Origin: Xenorhabdus khoisanae
GTDB taxonomy: Bacteria > Pseudomonadota > Gammaproteobacteria > Enterobacterales > Enterobacteriaceae
DNA length: 64,000 nucleotides
Assembly (NCBI RefSeq): GCF_001037465.1
Contig: NZ_LFCV01000030.1
Span: 1-64,000, forward strand
Direction of reading: 5' to 3'
The notes under the pieces were generated by a model, which did not search any database, was not told the DNA's origin, and was given only the letters and a program-made list of their open reading frames with translations. Positions 42,171 to 52,958 of this stretch are shown here, in pieces; the stretch's first letter is position 1; each line of letters begins with the position of its first letter. The translations under genes were made by a program, and so were the position numbers.

Positions 42171-45100
42171 TTAAAACTCAAACTCATAGAGCAGATCTAA
42201 AGCTTGATCAATACCAGATACCGCGTCCAGATACAATCTTGGCATAACACGATAGCGCAACGTCAGTGTTGCCAAAGAGTCAAAAATACCCACCCCATAC
42301 TTCACTTGTAAGTCTTTGGTAATCCTGCCACTAACGACAACCTGAGATTTATCACCAACGCCTTGAGTATCCAAAGCCAAATCAGAGACACCAAAAGTTT
42401 CACCAATCTTGCCAACTAACTGACCACTCTGCGCAACGCCCAAACCAATCAGCATTGCCGTCATCTGCGAGTTGTCAGAATCCCCTTTTTCCAAGCCCTC
42501 TCCACGCAAAAGGAAGGATAAAGCTTCTTGTTGTGATTTTGCGGGATCAGAGAAAATTTCCACTTTAGGCTTATCCGCCAGACCGGTCACCCTCACTCCG
42601 GCAATAACGCCATTCGCCGTCGATTCCGGGTTGCGGATCGCTTCAATATTCAATAATGGCTGATCTGGTGGGCCAGAGAACATAATCGTTCCTCTGCGTA
42701 CCTGCAAATCTTGTCCATAAGCATGGAAGCGCCCTTCCGGAATATCAATCTGACCATTCAGCCCTAGCCCCTGTTTATCCTGAAGGACTTTTAAAGCCCC
42801 CTTAAGCTGTGCTTCCAGACCAAATGCACTCAAACGCACATCATTACCAATATGAACATTCAAGTTACTTTGAATCAGAATAGACGATTTTTTCTTCCCT
42901 ATCGGCTGGAGATTTTTATCCAGCATCACTTCATCAGAAGAAACACCTACCGCTGATTCCGGCAGTTCCTGAACCGTAATGCGTGCCCATGGAATATCAA
43001 CATTGCCATCAAGTTTCAGTAGATTTGGTGTCGCTTCCAGCACCAGATTCGGGCTGACATCGACCTTAACCATCGGAGGAACAACCACACGTAATTTGTC
43101 GGCATTAGCTGCGATTCTGGCATACCATGCATCTAAACTGCGCCAATCCGCATGACCATTCAGGTTTAGTTGCCCCTTAGGCGTTTTAATCATCCCATTC
43201 AAATCAGAGCGGACACCATCAAAATGAACGGCTAACTGGCCTTGAGAGATATCGAATGGCAGCCAATGACTACTCATTTGCAGGTTATCGGCTTTGAGTA
43301 GACCGAATAACAACGGGTTCTTGGCATTCCCTCCAAGACGCAAATTCGCATTCACCCCTCCTTCCGCTTTTTCACCTTTGCCCAAGATAGGTTTAATCAA
43401 CTTCAAGGAGAGATCTTGAATATCTACGTTACCCGATAATTTGCGCCGGCCTTCCAAATCAGCCACCTGAACATTACCGTTCAACTGTCCATTGCCAACC
43501 AGTTTGACTAACCAGCCTAAATTTGCCTTGCCATTTTTCAGACCAGCATTCAATGTCAGCGTTTCAAAATCGATCGGTAACGTAATACCTTCTACAACCT
43601 GCCGAACCTGAACACCATTCCCTTGCAAGTCGATTTTTGCTTGTGGTAACCCTTGACCTGCTACCCATTTGACATCGGCATCACCACTGAATACCCCCTT
43701 AAGCTGAGTGCTTTTATCAAGGAATGGCCGGAGCATCGCTAAGTCAAAGCGTTCAAGCGCAACTTGTGCATAACCGTTTTTCCCGGCTTCAATCGGTTTT
43801 GAAAAACACACTTGAGCATTGGGATTGAGCCAACAGTGAGCTCCGACAATGGCTCTCTGTTGTAGATTAAAGTAATCAATTGTAATCGCTTTGCTTAAGC
43901 GCCACTCACCAACAGCCGTATCAAAATGGGTATGATTGATATTGCCTTTCCAACGTTCCTGCTGGCGATCAAAACTTCCATTAAGTGCCAACTCGCCTGA
44001 TACTGGAGAACCCTCCACTTTTACTTGTAAATCATGCTGCTTTTCTGTGCCCTTGGCATTGAGTATCAGGCTATTGATGGCTAAATCTGCCTGTTTCAAA
44101 TGGCGAACAACAACCGATAACTGTCCTTGAATCTGTTCCGCCGAGCGTATATCCCCCTTGATCACGGCGCTATCCACTCGCAGAGAATCCTGCCACCGCA
44201 CCCCACGCGCATTTAAATCCGCGATGATTTGAGGGGCTTTCATATTACCGCGCAGTTTGACATTACCAGTGATAAAACCACCCAGTCCCGGCAGTAACCC
44301 ATCCAATTGCGGCGCGTTAATATCACCATCCAGTTTCCAGGCCTCATCGGTAAGCCGCCCCTGCGCATTTAACGTATTACGCCCAAACGCAAGATCAAAC
44401 TGAGGAATGTCCCACTGCCCTGCTGCATTACCTGATGCTGTACCATAAACTTTGACTGCGTTCTGCTTTACATGACCGTGAAGGGCAATTTCCGGTATCT
44501 GAAGTTGCCAGCTTCCACCATACAAACTGCCACGTACTGCCATTTTACCATCCATTCTGGCCGGCCATTCCGGCCACTGTTTGGCCGTATTAATGCCATC
44601 CAGAACCAGCTTGGCATTCCAACTTACCGCCTTACTCCAATCAACAACCCCCGTGACTTCAGCTTTACCCTGTAATGCAGCCAGACGCAAACGTGTTAAC
44701 CGGAGAGATTCTTCATTACCTTTTGCATCCAGCATTAATAATGCCGGAGGAATATCACTCCCCTTAATATCAGAACGAAGCGAAAGATCGTAACGGCTGG
44801 CTTGACCATTAAAGCGCAGTTTTACGCCATCAAGCTGATATTCCGCTTTTTCTTTCAATGGCCATTTCAGTTGGCTGCTTTCCAGTGTCAAGCGTAAAGG
44901 CAAGCCTGCCTTTGCCAATTCAGCCTGCGCATCCAGATTGGCAGAAACAGGCCCGGAAAGGTGTAACGCGAGATCAAGCTGCTGTAAAAAAGCCCCCTTC
45001 AGCGTTAGGTCGATTTTTTGCCCTTTCAACTCATTCAGGTTATTTAAATTATCTACTTTCCCTTTAACCATCAGGTTGATTGGCCACTGCTCAGAAAGTT

Positions 45101-45962
45101 TTGCCGTGCCCTGTATCGCAAGTGAACCTTCTGGCACCGACACATTCAAGGTTTTTACATCGATTTGCTGTCCCTGATTGCTGGCCTGTAGCCTCAAGTC
45201 ATTAATCGTGATGTCGGTATCTCCGGTCAGACGAAGCTGGCGGCCATGAATACCATCTACAGTGATATCAAGGGGAATCGGAATATTGGGTAATGTCGTT
45301 AAGAGCGGCTTGGCAAACAACGCCTTCAAGGTTTCACTCAAGGGCTTCTCAGATTCGATCTGCTGTTTAGTCTTTGGCGTTGTTTTCTGTACTGTATCAG
45401 TGGGTTCAGACGGTGATTTTGGCAATGCCACCAACAGATTAGTGATTTCCGTTGGCTTTAATGACAACTGTTTTTCCCGCCACTGAGCGCCAGATTTAAA
45501 TTCATCCAATGCAATAGCGATATCATCCACTGTGACATGGATATTTTTCAAAGAAAGCAAATCCAGTGAAATAGGATAAGGCGTTGTCAATTCGGTCAAG
45601 GGTTCCGATGCCGGGGATGGCTCCGATGGCGGAAGTTCAGCCGTATTGACCGAAACAACAACACCTTCTGTCGTCAGGGCATTGACACATACATGGCTGT
45701 GTCTCAAACAGGAAAGCCGCAACGAAAGATGCAGATTGTCAGCACTGACATCAACGCCCGGCATCTGATATTTCACGCCTTTTAGCGTTAGGTCGCGCCA
45801 ACCTCCGCTGACACTGGCAATATCCAATCCGGGCACCCAACGTGCGGCACTGTTAATCACAAAGTGCAAACCGGTTTGCGTGCCAACCAATCCTACAACC
45901 GTCATCAATAACAGGCCAACAATCAGCAGGAAAATAATACTGACCCTCTTTACCCACTTCAT
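42171..45962 (-). CDS. tamB: Translocation and assembly module subunit TamB
   Basis: A 1263-residue AsmA-like protein anchored in the inner membrane by one N-terminal segment (about 8-29) and spanning the periplasm as a long beta-taco. Works with TamA in outer-membrane protein insertion and in phospholipid transport. The conserved DUF490/TamB C-terminal domain is complete, ending in LDAVSGIDQALDLLYEFEF. The start overlaps the tamA stop by four bases (ATGA). The two inverse autotransporters in this window could be TamAB clients, since intimin assembly depends in part on TAM. Confidence 0.97.
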   Translation of the reverse strand: MKWVKRVSIIFLLIVGLLLMTVVGLVGTQTGLHFVINSAARWVPGLDIASVSGGWRDLTLKGVKYQMPGVDVSADNLHLSLRLSCLRHSHVCVNALTTEGVVVSVNTAELPPSEPSPASEPLTELTTPYPISLDLLSLKNIHVTVDDIAIALDEFKSGAQWREKQLSLKPTEITNLLVALPKSPSEPTDTVQKTTPKTKQQIESEKPLSETLKALFAKPLLTTLPNIPIPLDITVDGIHGRQLRLTGDTDITINDLRLQASNQGQQIDVKTLNVSVPEGSLAIQGTAKLSEQWPINLMVKGKVDNLNNLNELKGQKIDLTLKGAFLQQLDLALHLSGPVSANLDAQAELAKAGLPLRLTLESSQLKWPLKEKAEYQLDGVKLRFNGQASRYDLSLRSDIKGSDIPPALLMLDAKGNEESLRLTRLRLAALQGKAEVTGVVDWSKAVSWNAKLVLDGINTAKQWPEWPARMDGKMAVRGSLYGGSWQLQIPEIALHGHVKQNAVKVYGTASGNAAGQWDIPQFDLAFGRNTLNAQGRLTDEAWKLDGDINAPQLDGLLPGLGGFITGNVKLRGNMKAPQIIADLNARGVRWQDSLRVDSAVIKGDIRSAEQIQGQLSVVVRHLKQADLAINSLILNAKGTEKQHDLQVKVEGSPVSGELALNGSFDRQQERWKGNINHTHFDTAVGEWRLSKAITIDYFNLQQRAIVGAHCWLNPNAQVCFSKPIEAGKNGYAQVALERFDLAMLRPFLDKSTQLKGVFSGDADVKWVAGQGLPQAKIDLQGNGVQVRQVVEGITLPIDFETLTLNAGLKNGKANLGWLVKLVGNGQLNGNVQVADLEGRRKLSGNVDIQDLSLKLIKPILGKGEKAEGGVNANLRLGGNAKNPLLFGLLKADNLQMSSHWLPFDISQGQLAVHFDGVRSDLNGMIKTPKGQLNLNGHADWRSLDAWYARIAANADKLRVVVPPMVKVDVSPNLVLEATPNLLKLDGNVDIPWARITVQELPESAVGVSSDEVMLDKNLQPIGKKKSSILIQSNLNVHIGNDVRLSAFGLEAQLKGALKVLQDKQGLGLNGQIDIPEGRFHAYGQDLQVRRGTIMFSGPPDQPLLNIEAIRNPESTANGVIAGVRVTGLADKPKVEIFSDPAKSQQEALSFLLRGEGLEKGDSDNSQMTAMLIGLGVAQSGQLVGKIGETFGVSDLALDTQGVGDKSQVVVSGRITKDLQVKYGVGIFDSLATLTLRYRVMPRLYLDAVSGIDQALDLLYEFEF

Positions 45963-47701
45963 AGTTCAGCCCCTAGACCGATATAAAATTCAACATTGTG
46001 ATTATTTGGATCTCCGATTGGCGTTGCCAAATCAAATTTTATCGGCCCAACAGGTGAAGCCCAGCGCACACCCATCCCCGCGCCTGTTTTGAAATTACTC
46101 CTTCTAATGTCATCCACAGCCTCACCTGAATCTACAAACAAAGCACTCCACCAATTACCATAAATATTGTATTGATACTCCAACGAACCAACGGCCAGTT
46201 TTGATGCCCCGACTAATTTACCCTTTTTGTCTGTCGGTGAAATTTTCTGGTATTTATAGCCACGAATGCTGCGATCACCACCGGCAAAGAAACGAAGATC
46301 CGGCGGCACTTTTTCGAATTGACTGGTTTCTATCCAGCCCAGATCGGCCCGTACCACAAGACGATGATTTTCCGGATAAGATCTGATCCAAACGTGATGT
46401 GCCTGTAACACGAGGAAGTCCACATCAGACCGCCAAGTCTTATCAGAAATATCTATCGAATAACGCTGACTATCGCCCCAAAAAGGCATAGTTCCACCAC
46501 GCTGACGAAGGCGGCTGACATTTATCCCCGGATAAAGCAGCATGGTGGTATTTGTCACATTGGCTTGGGTAAAGTGGCTGAGACTCCAGCGAATATTGAC
46601 ACCATACTGCCAGCCAGTAGAGCGATCCCAGTTACGGGCAAGGTTCAACGTTGCTGTGTCCGCAATCGTGTCGTTGATATCTTTACGTTTATAGCCCGTT
46701 TGCAGTTCAAAATATTCTTCGAGTGGATTGGCTTTCAGCGGCATCTTATAAGATGCGTCAATGATTTGTTCCCGGGCAGAAAGGTTAAGACTGGTGCTAA
46801 AACTATGCCCACGGGAATTAAGCCAGGGTTTTTTCCATTTTGTTTGTACACGGGGACCAACATCAGTGGCATAACCACCACCCAATTCAACATAGTTGGC
46901 AGAACGAGGGACTAACGAAGCATCCAGTGGCAATATCTTATCCTGACTCTCGCGCCCTACTTTAAAATCAGGTACAACAACCGCAGAATTAAACCAACCC
47001 GTATCCACCAAACGACGGTTGAATTCCGCCAACTGTTCCGATGTGTAATATTCATCTTTTTTGAAAGGAATCAGGTTATTCAGGTAAGTTTCACGAATTT
47101 GCGAACCATGGAATATTACAGGGCCAAAGTGATAACGTTGCCCGCTATCGAAATCAAAATCCCAAATCGATTCATGCAGTTCTTTTGATACCCCTAATTC
47201 ACTCTTCTTCATCACGGCATCAAAATAACCTTTTTTGACCGCAAGATTAGTCAATGCACCTTTAAAACTTTCATATTCCCAATGATTAAGAATGGTCCCT
47301 TTTTTGGGCGTATTTTTTTTGATGAGGGCGGCATAATCTTTATCTGTTTTTGCACCACCTTCTAAATCAACATTCACTTCAGCCACTCGCACAGGTTCAC
47401 CAAGGGTTACCTTTGCAGTCAGAACAGGGCGGGCTGGCGGAGTATTCTCTTGATAGGTAAATTCAACGGTGGGATTATAATAGCCCAGTGGACGAAGCCC
47501 TTGTCGTATAGCTTTCTCCACACGTGCGCGAAAACGACCATCAGGAGACACTTCATCAGTACTGATATTTGAAAGTTGCACTCTGGCATTTTTTTCCAAT
47601 TCGCCAGAAAGTCCTTCTACTTTTAACCGTAAATTTGCACTGTAAGCCGATGGAGTGACGATAGATACAAAAAGCGCGCATATGAGGGGGTATCGTGACA
47701 C
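45959..47701 (-). CDS. tamA: Outer-membrane TAM subunit TamA
   Basis: A 580-residue Omp85-family barrel. A signal peptide ends at about residue 21 (TPSAYSA), three POTRA domains cover about 22-265, and a 16-strand barrel follows with the lid-lock motif FFAGGDRSIRGY and the final strand VEFYIGLGAEL. The start is a GTG at 47701 preceded by GGAG with five-base spacing. Overlaps tamB by four bases, so the partners are translationally coupled. Divergent from msrA. Confidence 0.97.
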   Translation of the reverse strand: MSRYPLICALFVSIVTPSAYSANLRLKVEGLSGELEKNARVQLSNISTDEVSPDGRFRARVEKAIRQGLRPLGYYNPTVEFTYQENTPPARPVLTAKVTLGEPVRVAEVNVDLEGGAKTDKDYAALIKKNTPKKGTILNHWEYESFKGALTNLAVKKGYFDAVMKKSELGVSKELHESIWDFDFDSGQRYHFGPVIFHGSQIRETYLNNLIPFKKDEYYTSEQLAEFNRRLVDTGWFNSAVVVPDFKVGRESQDKILPLDASLVPRSANYVELGGGYATDVGPRVQTKWKKPWLNSRGHSFSTSLNLSAREQIIDASYKMPLKANPLEEYFELQTGYKRKDINDTIADTATLNLARNWDRSTGWQYGVNIRWSLSHFTQANVTNTTMLLYPGINVSRLRQRGGTMPFWGDSQRYSIDISDKTWRSDVDFLVLQAHHVWIRSYPENHRLVVRADLGWIETSQFEKVPPDLRFFAGGDRSIRGYKYQKISPTDKKGKLVGASKLAVGSLEYQYNIYGNWWSALFVDSGEAVDDIRRSNFKTGAGMGVRWASPVGPIKFDLATPIGDPNNHNVEFYIGLGAEL

Positions 47702-47837
47702 TCGAACTCCTAATATTTATCTATCTACAGGGTAAGATCCAACAATATAAAAATGCTGTAATAAGTTAATTCTGGTAAAGTTTTAAAGATATACAAGCAA
47801 CACATAACCATAAAACCCGTGAATAATAGGAGGAATC

Positions 47838-48485
47838 TTGCCAAATTCAGTCAATGAAAGCCAACATGTTTCTTCACAAGATGCTTTATCTGGTAGGGCC
47901 ACCCCATTAACTGTATCACCCTACCATGTCATCACACAGCATGCGATAGACAACATTCCAGAAAATATGGAAATCGCCTATGTAGGTATGGGATGTTTCT
48001 GGGGCGTTGAACGTCTTTTCTGGCAACAGGAAGGCATTTATACCACCTCTGTAGGTTACAGTGGCGGTACAACACCAAATCCGACTTATGAAGAAGTTTG
48101 CACAGGCTTAACCGGGCATGCCGAAGTGGTCAGGATCGTGTTTGATCCAACCCAAATAACCTATGCACAGTTATTAACGCTGTTCTGGGAAAATCACGAT
48201 CCCTCCCAGGGTATGCGTCAGCACGGTGATATCGGCACACAGTACCGTTCTGCCCTTTACACCGTTTCAGCACAACAACATGAGCAAGCGATTGCCAGCC
48301 GCGACCAATTCCAGCAAATAATGGCTCAAAATGGCGACCAACGTACTATCACGACAGAAATCCGTGAAGCCGGGCCATTCTATTTTGCCGAAGATTATCA
48401 CCAGCAATATCTCTACAAAAATCCTGAAGGGTATTGTGGATTAGGTGGTATTGGAATCTGCTTCCCTCCAACGCACAGAAATTAA
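47838..48485 (+). CDS. msrA: Peptide methionine sulfoxide reductase MsrA
   Basis: Repairs methionine-S-sulfoxide in proteins, 215 residues. The catalytic motif is [13 protein letters not shown] (Cys about residue 53), and resolving cysteines lie near the C-terminus ([14 protein letters not shown]). The start is a TTG immediately behind AGGAGG. No ATG in frame before the catalytic region gives a full-length family N-terminus. Divergent from tamA, as in E. coli. Confidence 0.96.
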   Translation: MPNSVNESQHVSSQDALSGRATPLTVSPYHVITQHAIDNIPENMEIAYVGMGCFWGVERLFWQQEGIYTTSVGYSGGTTPNPTYEEVCTGLTGHAEVVRIVFDPTQITYAQLLTLFWENHDPSQGMRQHGDIGTQYRSALYTVSAQQHEQAIASRDQFQQIMAQNGDQRTITTEIREAGPFYFAEDYHQQYLYKNPEGYCGLGGIGICFPPTHRN

Positions 48486-48496
48486 CCGATTTAGTT

Positions 48497-48521
48497 AGCC
48501 CAATGTTATAATTATTGGGCT
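48497..48521 (+). terminator. Stem-loop after msrA
   Basis: AGCCCAAT / ATTGGGCT, a perfect 8-bp stem with a 9-base loop, 11 bases after the stop. No T run follows, so termination strength is doubtful. Confidence 0.45.
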
Positions 48522-48663
48522 AGACCCAAAGCCTGATGGAATTAGGCTATTATTTACTTTACGGCATATCGCCGTAATTTTTTCTTTATAGGTTTTTTCA
48601 TCTCCCTCCAGTGCTATTCAAATAACACCTACCCTGTCGCTGGGGACAAGATACGGACACTTT

Positions 48664-49995
48664 ATGTTAAACAGTTTATTAGTAATAGTTTTGCTCTGTA
48701 CTATTAGTGCGTTTTTTTCGTTATCAGAAATTTCGCTGGCTGCTTCAAGAAGAATCAAATTAAAACTCATGGCTGATGAGGGAAATCTCAACGCTGCCCA
48801 TGTTCTTAAACTACAAGAAACTCCCGGCATGTTCTTTACTGTCGTTCAAATTGGCCTGAATGCCGTCGCAATCCTTGCGGGGGTTGTTGGAGAGTCCGCT
48901 TTTTCTCCCGCTCTGAAGACCCTGTTTATAAAGTTCATGCGCCCGGAATGGGCAGACCAGCTAGGTTTTCTCTGCTCTTTTGCCATCGTTACGAGTATCT
49001 TTATCCTGCTTGCAGATTTAACCCCTAAACGCATTGGTATGACTCAGCCCGAAGCCATTGCCGTGAAAATTGTCAACCCAATGCGTTTCTGCCTGACTAT
49101 TCTTAGCCCGCTGGTCTGGTTGTTCAATGGCCTCGCTGACTGTATCTTCAAAATCTTTAAGATCCCAATGGAGCGTAATGAAGACATCACCTCCGATGAT
49201 ATTTATGCTGTCTTTGAAGCAGGTGCAGTTGCAGGTGTACTACGTAAACAAGAGCATGAGCTGATTGAAAATGTTTTTGAACTGGAATCACGCACCGTAC
49301 CTTCTGCCATGACCTCCCGTGAAAGTGTGGTGTATTTTGATAAAAGTGAAGATGAAAACAGCATTAAAGAAAAGATCTCCACCCATCCCCATTCAAAATT
49401 TCTTGTTTGTGATGGCGACATTGATCATGTCATTGGTTATGTAGATTCAAAGGATCTACTCAATCGCGTCCTGAGCGGCCAAAGCCTCAATCTGAAAGAG
49501 GGCGTTCAAACCCGCAGTGCCCTGATGATCCCGGATACTCTCTCACTTTCTGATACATTGGAAAGTTTTAAAGCCGCGGGTGAAGACTTCGCAATCATTC
49601 TCAATGAATATGCTTTGGTAATGGGGGTCATCACCCTCAATGACGTTATGACCACATTAATGGGAGATTTAATCGGTCAGGGACAAGAAGAACAAATCGT
49701 TGTTCGCGATGAAAATTCATGGCTGATTGAGGGTGGCACACCAATTGAAGATGTCATGCGAGTTCTGGATATCGATAACTTTCCAGATTCCAGTAATTAT
49801 GAAACCATCGCTGGCTTTATGATGTTCCGCTTACGCAAAATTCCTAAACGCACAGATTTTGTGAAACTTGGCGGTTATAAGTTTGAAGTGGTGGATATTG
49901 ATAACTATAAGATCGATCAATTGCTCGTGACAAAAGTTGTTGATTCCCTTGTTCAACCCAACCAACCTGGTGCTGAACAGCCACATGAAGCGTAA
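48664..49995 (+). CDS. paeA: CNNM/CorC-family inner-membrane protein PaeA (YtfL)
   Basis: 443 residues. The DUF21/CNNM membrane domain (about 1-190, four segments, with FFSLSEISLAASRR) is followed by a CBS-domain pair (about 205-335) and a CorC_HlyC domain (about 350-425). In Salmonella and E. coli the homologue exports putrescine and cadaverine and protects in stationary phase. The role here is inferred from orthology and position next to msrA and ytfK. Confidence 0.94.
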   Translation: MLNSLLVIVLLCTISAFFSLSEISLAASRRIKLKLMADEGNLNAAHVLKLQETPGMFFTVVQIGLNAVAILAGVVGESAFSPALKTLFIKFMRPEWADQLGFLCSFAIVTSIFILLADLTPKRIGMTQPEAIAVKIVNPMRFCLTILSPLVWLFNGLADCIFKIFKIPMERNEDITSDDIYAVFEAGAVAGVLRKQEHELIENVFELESRTVPSAMTSRESVVYFDKSEDENSIKEKISTHPHSKFLVCDGDIDHVIGYVDSKDLLNRVLSGQSLNLKEGVQTRSALMIPDTLSLSDTLESFKAAGEDFAIILNEYALVMGVITLNDVMTTLMGDLIGQGQEEQIVVRDENSWLIEGGTPIEDVMRVLDIDNFPDSSNYETIAGFMMFRLRKIPKRTDFVKLGGYKFEVVDIDNYKIDQLLVTKVVDSLVQPNQPGAEQPHEA

Positions 49996-50016
49996 AAATA
50001 AATAGCGAAGATCAAA

Positions 50017-50036
50017 AAACGGCCGCAAGGCCGTTT
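50017..50036. terminator. Terminator paeA/ytfK
   Basis: AAACGGCC / GGCCGTTT with a GCAA tetraloop, then ATTATA. Lies between the convergent paeA and ytfK. Confidence 0.8.
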
Positions 50037-50102
50037 ATTATACTAATAATGTGCGATTAATAATGGCACATATCTATCAGTAAATGAGCATTTGTAGAAA
50101 AA

Positions 50103-50309
50103 TTATCCCATTTCGGTCTGTAAGCGCAATACTTGCTGATTAACTTCACTCATTACATTGAAATGACGTTTATCTTTTATCTTCGGTGGTAAAATTTTCC
50201 CGTAGTTAAATTCAAAAGCACCCATCTCTTTAATGTATAAACGCCCACGAAATAGGGTTTTTACGTAGAGAGCAATTTTCAGTGGGTTATAGTGGTGAAA
50301 GATTTTCAT
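50103..50309 (-). CDS. ytfK: YtfK, small SpoT-binding stress protein
   Basis: A 68-residue protein of DUF1107, full length against E. coli ([48 protein letters not shown]). In E. coli it binds SpoT and tips it towards (p)ppGpp synthesis during phosphate or fatty-acid starvation. Gene context (paeA, ytfJ) is conserved. One CTGTCAT half of a Pho box lies upstream at 50401, without a convincing second half. Confidence 0.93.
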   Translation of the reverse strand: MKIFHHYNPLKIALYVKTLFRGRLYIKEMGAFEFNYGKILPPKIKDKRHFNVMSEVNQQVLRLQTEMG

Positions 50310-50651
50310 CTCTGTTTTTTTCCTCCCATGCTTCTTACGATATCATTCTATTGCATCAAACAATTTACATCACACAAGCAGTGAATCAAAAGACACATCA
50401 CTGTCATGCAGAATGTATAGACTACGTTTATAGAAATTTGTTCCCCTCAAGTGCAAAGATTTAATCACTGCTTCAGCATAACATCATGAAACGTAATAGA
50501 ATTATTCAACAAAAATGTATTATTAAGCTTATACATTATTCTAAATGTTACCAAAATGTTTACTTTATTGAGGACAGACCAGTTAACAAGCGCTATGCTG
50601 AGTATGATGTTCCCTGATAACATGCTACACCATGTCAAATAAGGTATAAAT
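50310..50651. other. Divergent promoter region ytfK-ytfJ
   Basis: 342 bp of AT-rich DNA with no gene. It must hold the promoters of ytfK (-) and ytfJ (+). Only an isolated CTGTCAT (50401-50407) stands out. Confidence 0.5.
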
Positions 50652-51209
50652 ATGATAAAAAACATCACGTTATATGCATTATTGAGTTTAATGCCAATAT
50701 TTGCATTTGCCCATAACATCACGTTGGGACAACACGTTCCTGCGGTTAATGTGACAGATAAAGGTGAACTGTTGCTTAACGATGGCAAATTCAGCTACCA
50801 AAATTGGAGTACTACCGAGCTTCCGGGAAAAGTGAGAACTATCCAGCATATTGCCGGTCGTAGTTCCGCAAAAGAGATGAATGATCCCCTTATCCAAGCA
50901 TTGAAAAATGCGGATTTACCCAAGGATCAATATCAAACAACCAGCATCGTAAATACTGATGATGCTATTTTTGGCACCAGCGTTTTTGTCCGTAATAGCC
51001 TTGAAGACAGCAAAAAGCAGTTCCCGTGGTCACAATTTATTGTCGATAGCGATGGGTTGTCTAAAACAGCCTGGGGATTGGAACCGAAAAGTTCAGCAAT
51101 CATTGTGCTGGATAAAAACGGTAACGTGAAATTCGTCAAAGATGGCAAACTAAATAACGAAGAGATCACACACGTTATCAGCATCATCAAAGACGAACTG
51201 AAAAAATAA
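50652..51209 (+). CDS. ytfJ: Periplasmic protein YtfJ
   Basis: 185 residues with a signal peptide ending near residue 20 (LMPIFAFAHN) and a thioredoxin-like YtfJ/DUF_YtfJ_HI0045 domain (FSYQNWSTTELPGKVRTIQH, AWGLEPKSSAIIVLDKNG). No CxxC is present. Function is not established. AAGG lies before the ATG. Conserved neighbour of ytfK in enterobacteria. Confidence 0.92.
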   Translation: MIKNITLYALLSLMPIFAFAHNITLGQHVPAVNVTDKGELLLNDGKFSYQNWSTTELPGKVRTIQHIAGRSSAKEMNDPLIQALKNADLPKDQYQTTSIVNTDDAIFGTSVFVRNSLEDSKKQFPWSQFIVDSDGLSKTAWGLEPKSSAIIVLDKNGNVKFVKDGKLNNEEITHVISIIKDELKK

Positions 51210-51260
51210 CCTGAACCGCAATCAGATTTTTAATTGTGGTAATTTTAATGGTCGTACAGT

Positions 51261-51291
51261 GATAATGGCTCTGACATTGTGAGCCATTATC
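51261..51291. other. Perfect 11-bp hairpin between ytfJ and cysQ
   Basis: GATAATGGCTC / GAGCCATTATC with a 9-base loop lies between the convergent genes. It lacks a T run on either strand, so it may be a weak terminator or 3'-end stabiliser. Confidence 0.6.
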
Positions 51292-51300
51292 ATCTCAACA

Positions 51301-52044
51301 TTAAAAAATACTGACTCTGAACCCTGGATTTAGGAAAGATTCACGCGGTGCATAATTCAATGTTTTTCCTTCCCAGTCCGTTACATGTGCACCTGCGGCA
51401 ATTGCAACAGCATGACCCGCACCAGTATCCCAAATATTGGTTGGCCCAAAACGGGGATAAAGTTGGGCTTTTCCCTCAGCAACCATACAGAATTTAAGCG
51501 AAGATCCTACAGAAAGGGTATCGTGAGTCCCTAATTGGGCAAGATAATCTTTCAATTCCTCATCATCCCGATGAGAACGGCTGACGACTACAATTGGTCG
51601 CGTCGCAGAAATAACTTTAATGGGAAGGGTTTGACCATTGGCTTCCTTCCACGCCTGACGACCTTGCCCTGAATACAAAACATTCTGCACAGGAACATAA
51701 ACGACACCCATTACAGGCACACCATCTTCAATTAATGCAATATTGACGGTAAATTCACCGTTCCGACGAATAAACTCTTTCGTCCCATCCAGTGGATCAA
51801 CCAACCAATAGCGCTGCCAGTTCTTCCGTTCTTCCCACGAAGGAGGATCTTCCTCTGATAACAATGGGATATCAGGCGCAATGCGCGATAATCCTGCTTT
51901 AATAATTTTATGAGCGGCAATATCTGCAACAGTAACAGGTGAGTCATCCGCTTTATGTTCCACTTGCAACGGTTGCTCAGCCTGATAAACCTCCATGATC
52001 GCCGCGCCTGCTTCCCGTGCCAATTGGCAGATCTGTTGTAGCAT
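51301..52044 (-). CDS. cysQ: 3'(2'),5'-bisphosphate nucleotidase CysQ
   Basis: Hydrolyses PAP and PAPS in sulfur assimilation, 247 residues of the inositol-monophosphatase superfamily. Lithium-sensitive metal sites are [21 protein letters not shown] and [13 protein letters not shown]. The start at 52044 ([13 protein letters not shown]) follows GAGG with six-base spacing. The ATG one codon earlier and a further one at 52059 are less well placed. Confidence 0.97.
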   Translation of the reverse strand: MLQQICQLAREAGAAIMEVYQAEQPLQVEHKADDSPVTVADIAAHKIIKAGLSRIAPDIPLLSEEDPPSWEERKNWQRYWLVDPLDGTKEFIRRNGEFTVNIALIEDGVPVMGVVYVPVQNVLYSGQGRQAWKEANGQTLPIKVISATRPIVVVSRSHRDDEELKDYLAQLGTHDTLSVGSSLKFCMVAEGKAQLYPRFGPTNIWDTGAGHAVAIAAGAHVTDWEGKTLNYAPRESFLNPGFRVSIF

Positions 52045-52210
52045 CATACACCTCTGCATTCATTGTTCAGCTATCCCCTTACGCTTTCGAATTGAAAACT
52101 ATCTGGGCATACCCCTTGAAGCTACATTTTTAGCGCATTTTTTACTGGAATAGCGAATACTTTATTGCTCAATGATTCCCAAATTCCCCAATGCTCCTAA
52201 AATGTACACA

Positions 52211-52241
52211 AAAAAATAGCCGGATAACCGGCTATTTTTTT
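52211..52241 (-). terminator. Terminator of fklB
   Basis: AAATAGCCGG / CCGGCTATTT with a 4-base loop, followed by a T run on the minus strand, 15 bases after the fklB stop. Long A/T tracts on both sides. Confidence 0.9.
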
Positions 52242-52255
52242 GATCCAATAGAAAG

Positions 52256-52876
52256 TTACAGGATTTCCAATAATTCTACTTCGAAGATCAATGTGCTGTA
52301 AGGAGGAATAGACGCGCCTGCGCCACGCTCACCATAAGCCAGATTGTGAGGAATATAGAGTTCCCATTTAGAACCTACTGGCATCAGGGTCAAAGCTTCA
52401 ATCCAACCCGGGATCACGCCGCTGACAGGAAATTCTGCCGGTGTGCCACGTTGTACTGAACTATCAAATACCGTGCCATCAATAAGACGGCCAGTGTAGT
52501 GAACACGAACACGGTCAGTGCGGGCCGGAATAGAACCTTCGCCTTGTGTCAGGACAGAAAACTGCAAACCAGATTCAGTACTGCTTACACCTTCACGCTG
52601 AACATTTTCTGTCAGGAATTTTTTGCCTTCTTCTGCCATCGCCTGCTGATGTTCACGACGAACGCTATCAGCACGTTCATGTATCTCACGCAGTGCACGA
52701 TGCAGCTCTTCTACAGGGATCGCAGGAGAACGGCTTTCCAGCGCATCACACAGCCCTGCTAACAGCGCTTCGGGTTCCAGCCCCTGTAAACCAGATTCCT
52801 GTAATTGTTGCCCAACCTGCAAGCCAATACCGTAACTTGCTCGCGCTTCAATAGACTCAAAAGAAGGTGTTGTCAT
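52256..52876 (-). CDS. fklB: FKBP-type peptidyl-prolyl isomerase FklB (FKBP22)
   Basis: A 206-residue cytosolic isomerase, same length as E. coli. An N-terminal helical dimerisation domain (about 1-85) is followed by a long helix and the FKBP domain (about 100-206: [47 protein letters not shown]). In E. coli cycA and other genes follow; here cysQ lies directly downstream and a toxin-antitoxin pair upstream. Confidence 0.97.
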   Translation of the reverse strand: MTTPSFESIEARASYGIGLQVGQQLQESGLQGLEPEALLAGLCDALESRSPAIPVEELHRALREIHERADSVRREHQQAMAEEGKKFLTENVQREGVSSTESGLQFSVLTQGEGSIPARTDRVRVHYTGRLIDGTVFDSSVQRGTPAEFPVSGVIPGWIEALTLMPVGSKWELYIPHNLAYGERGAGASIPPYSTLIFEVELLEIL

Positions 52877-52958
52877 GAAAATACCTGTTATTAAATGAGT
52901 GAAGGTTCAAGCATAACAGCACTGCCTGAATGGGTAAACGCGTGAGGAGGTTTTACTC

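Noticed and set aside
50401-50418. Full Pho box upstream of ytfK
   Set aside because: Only the first half CTGTCAT matches; the second half has two of seven consensus bases.
50465-50788. 107-codon minus-strand frame overlapping the 5' end of ytfJ
   Set aside because: It covers the ytfJ signal sequence in antisense and part of the AT-rich promoter region; no homology recognised and no Shine-Dalgarno.
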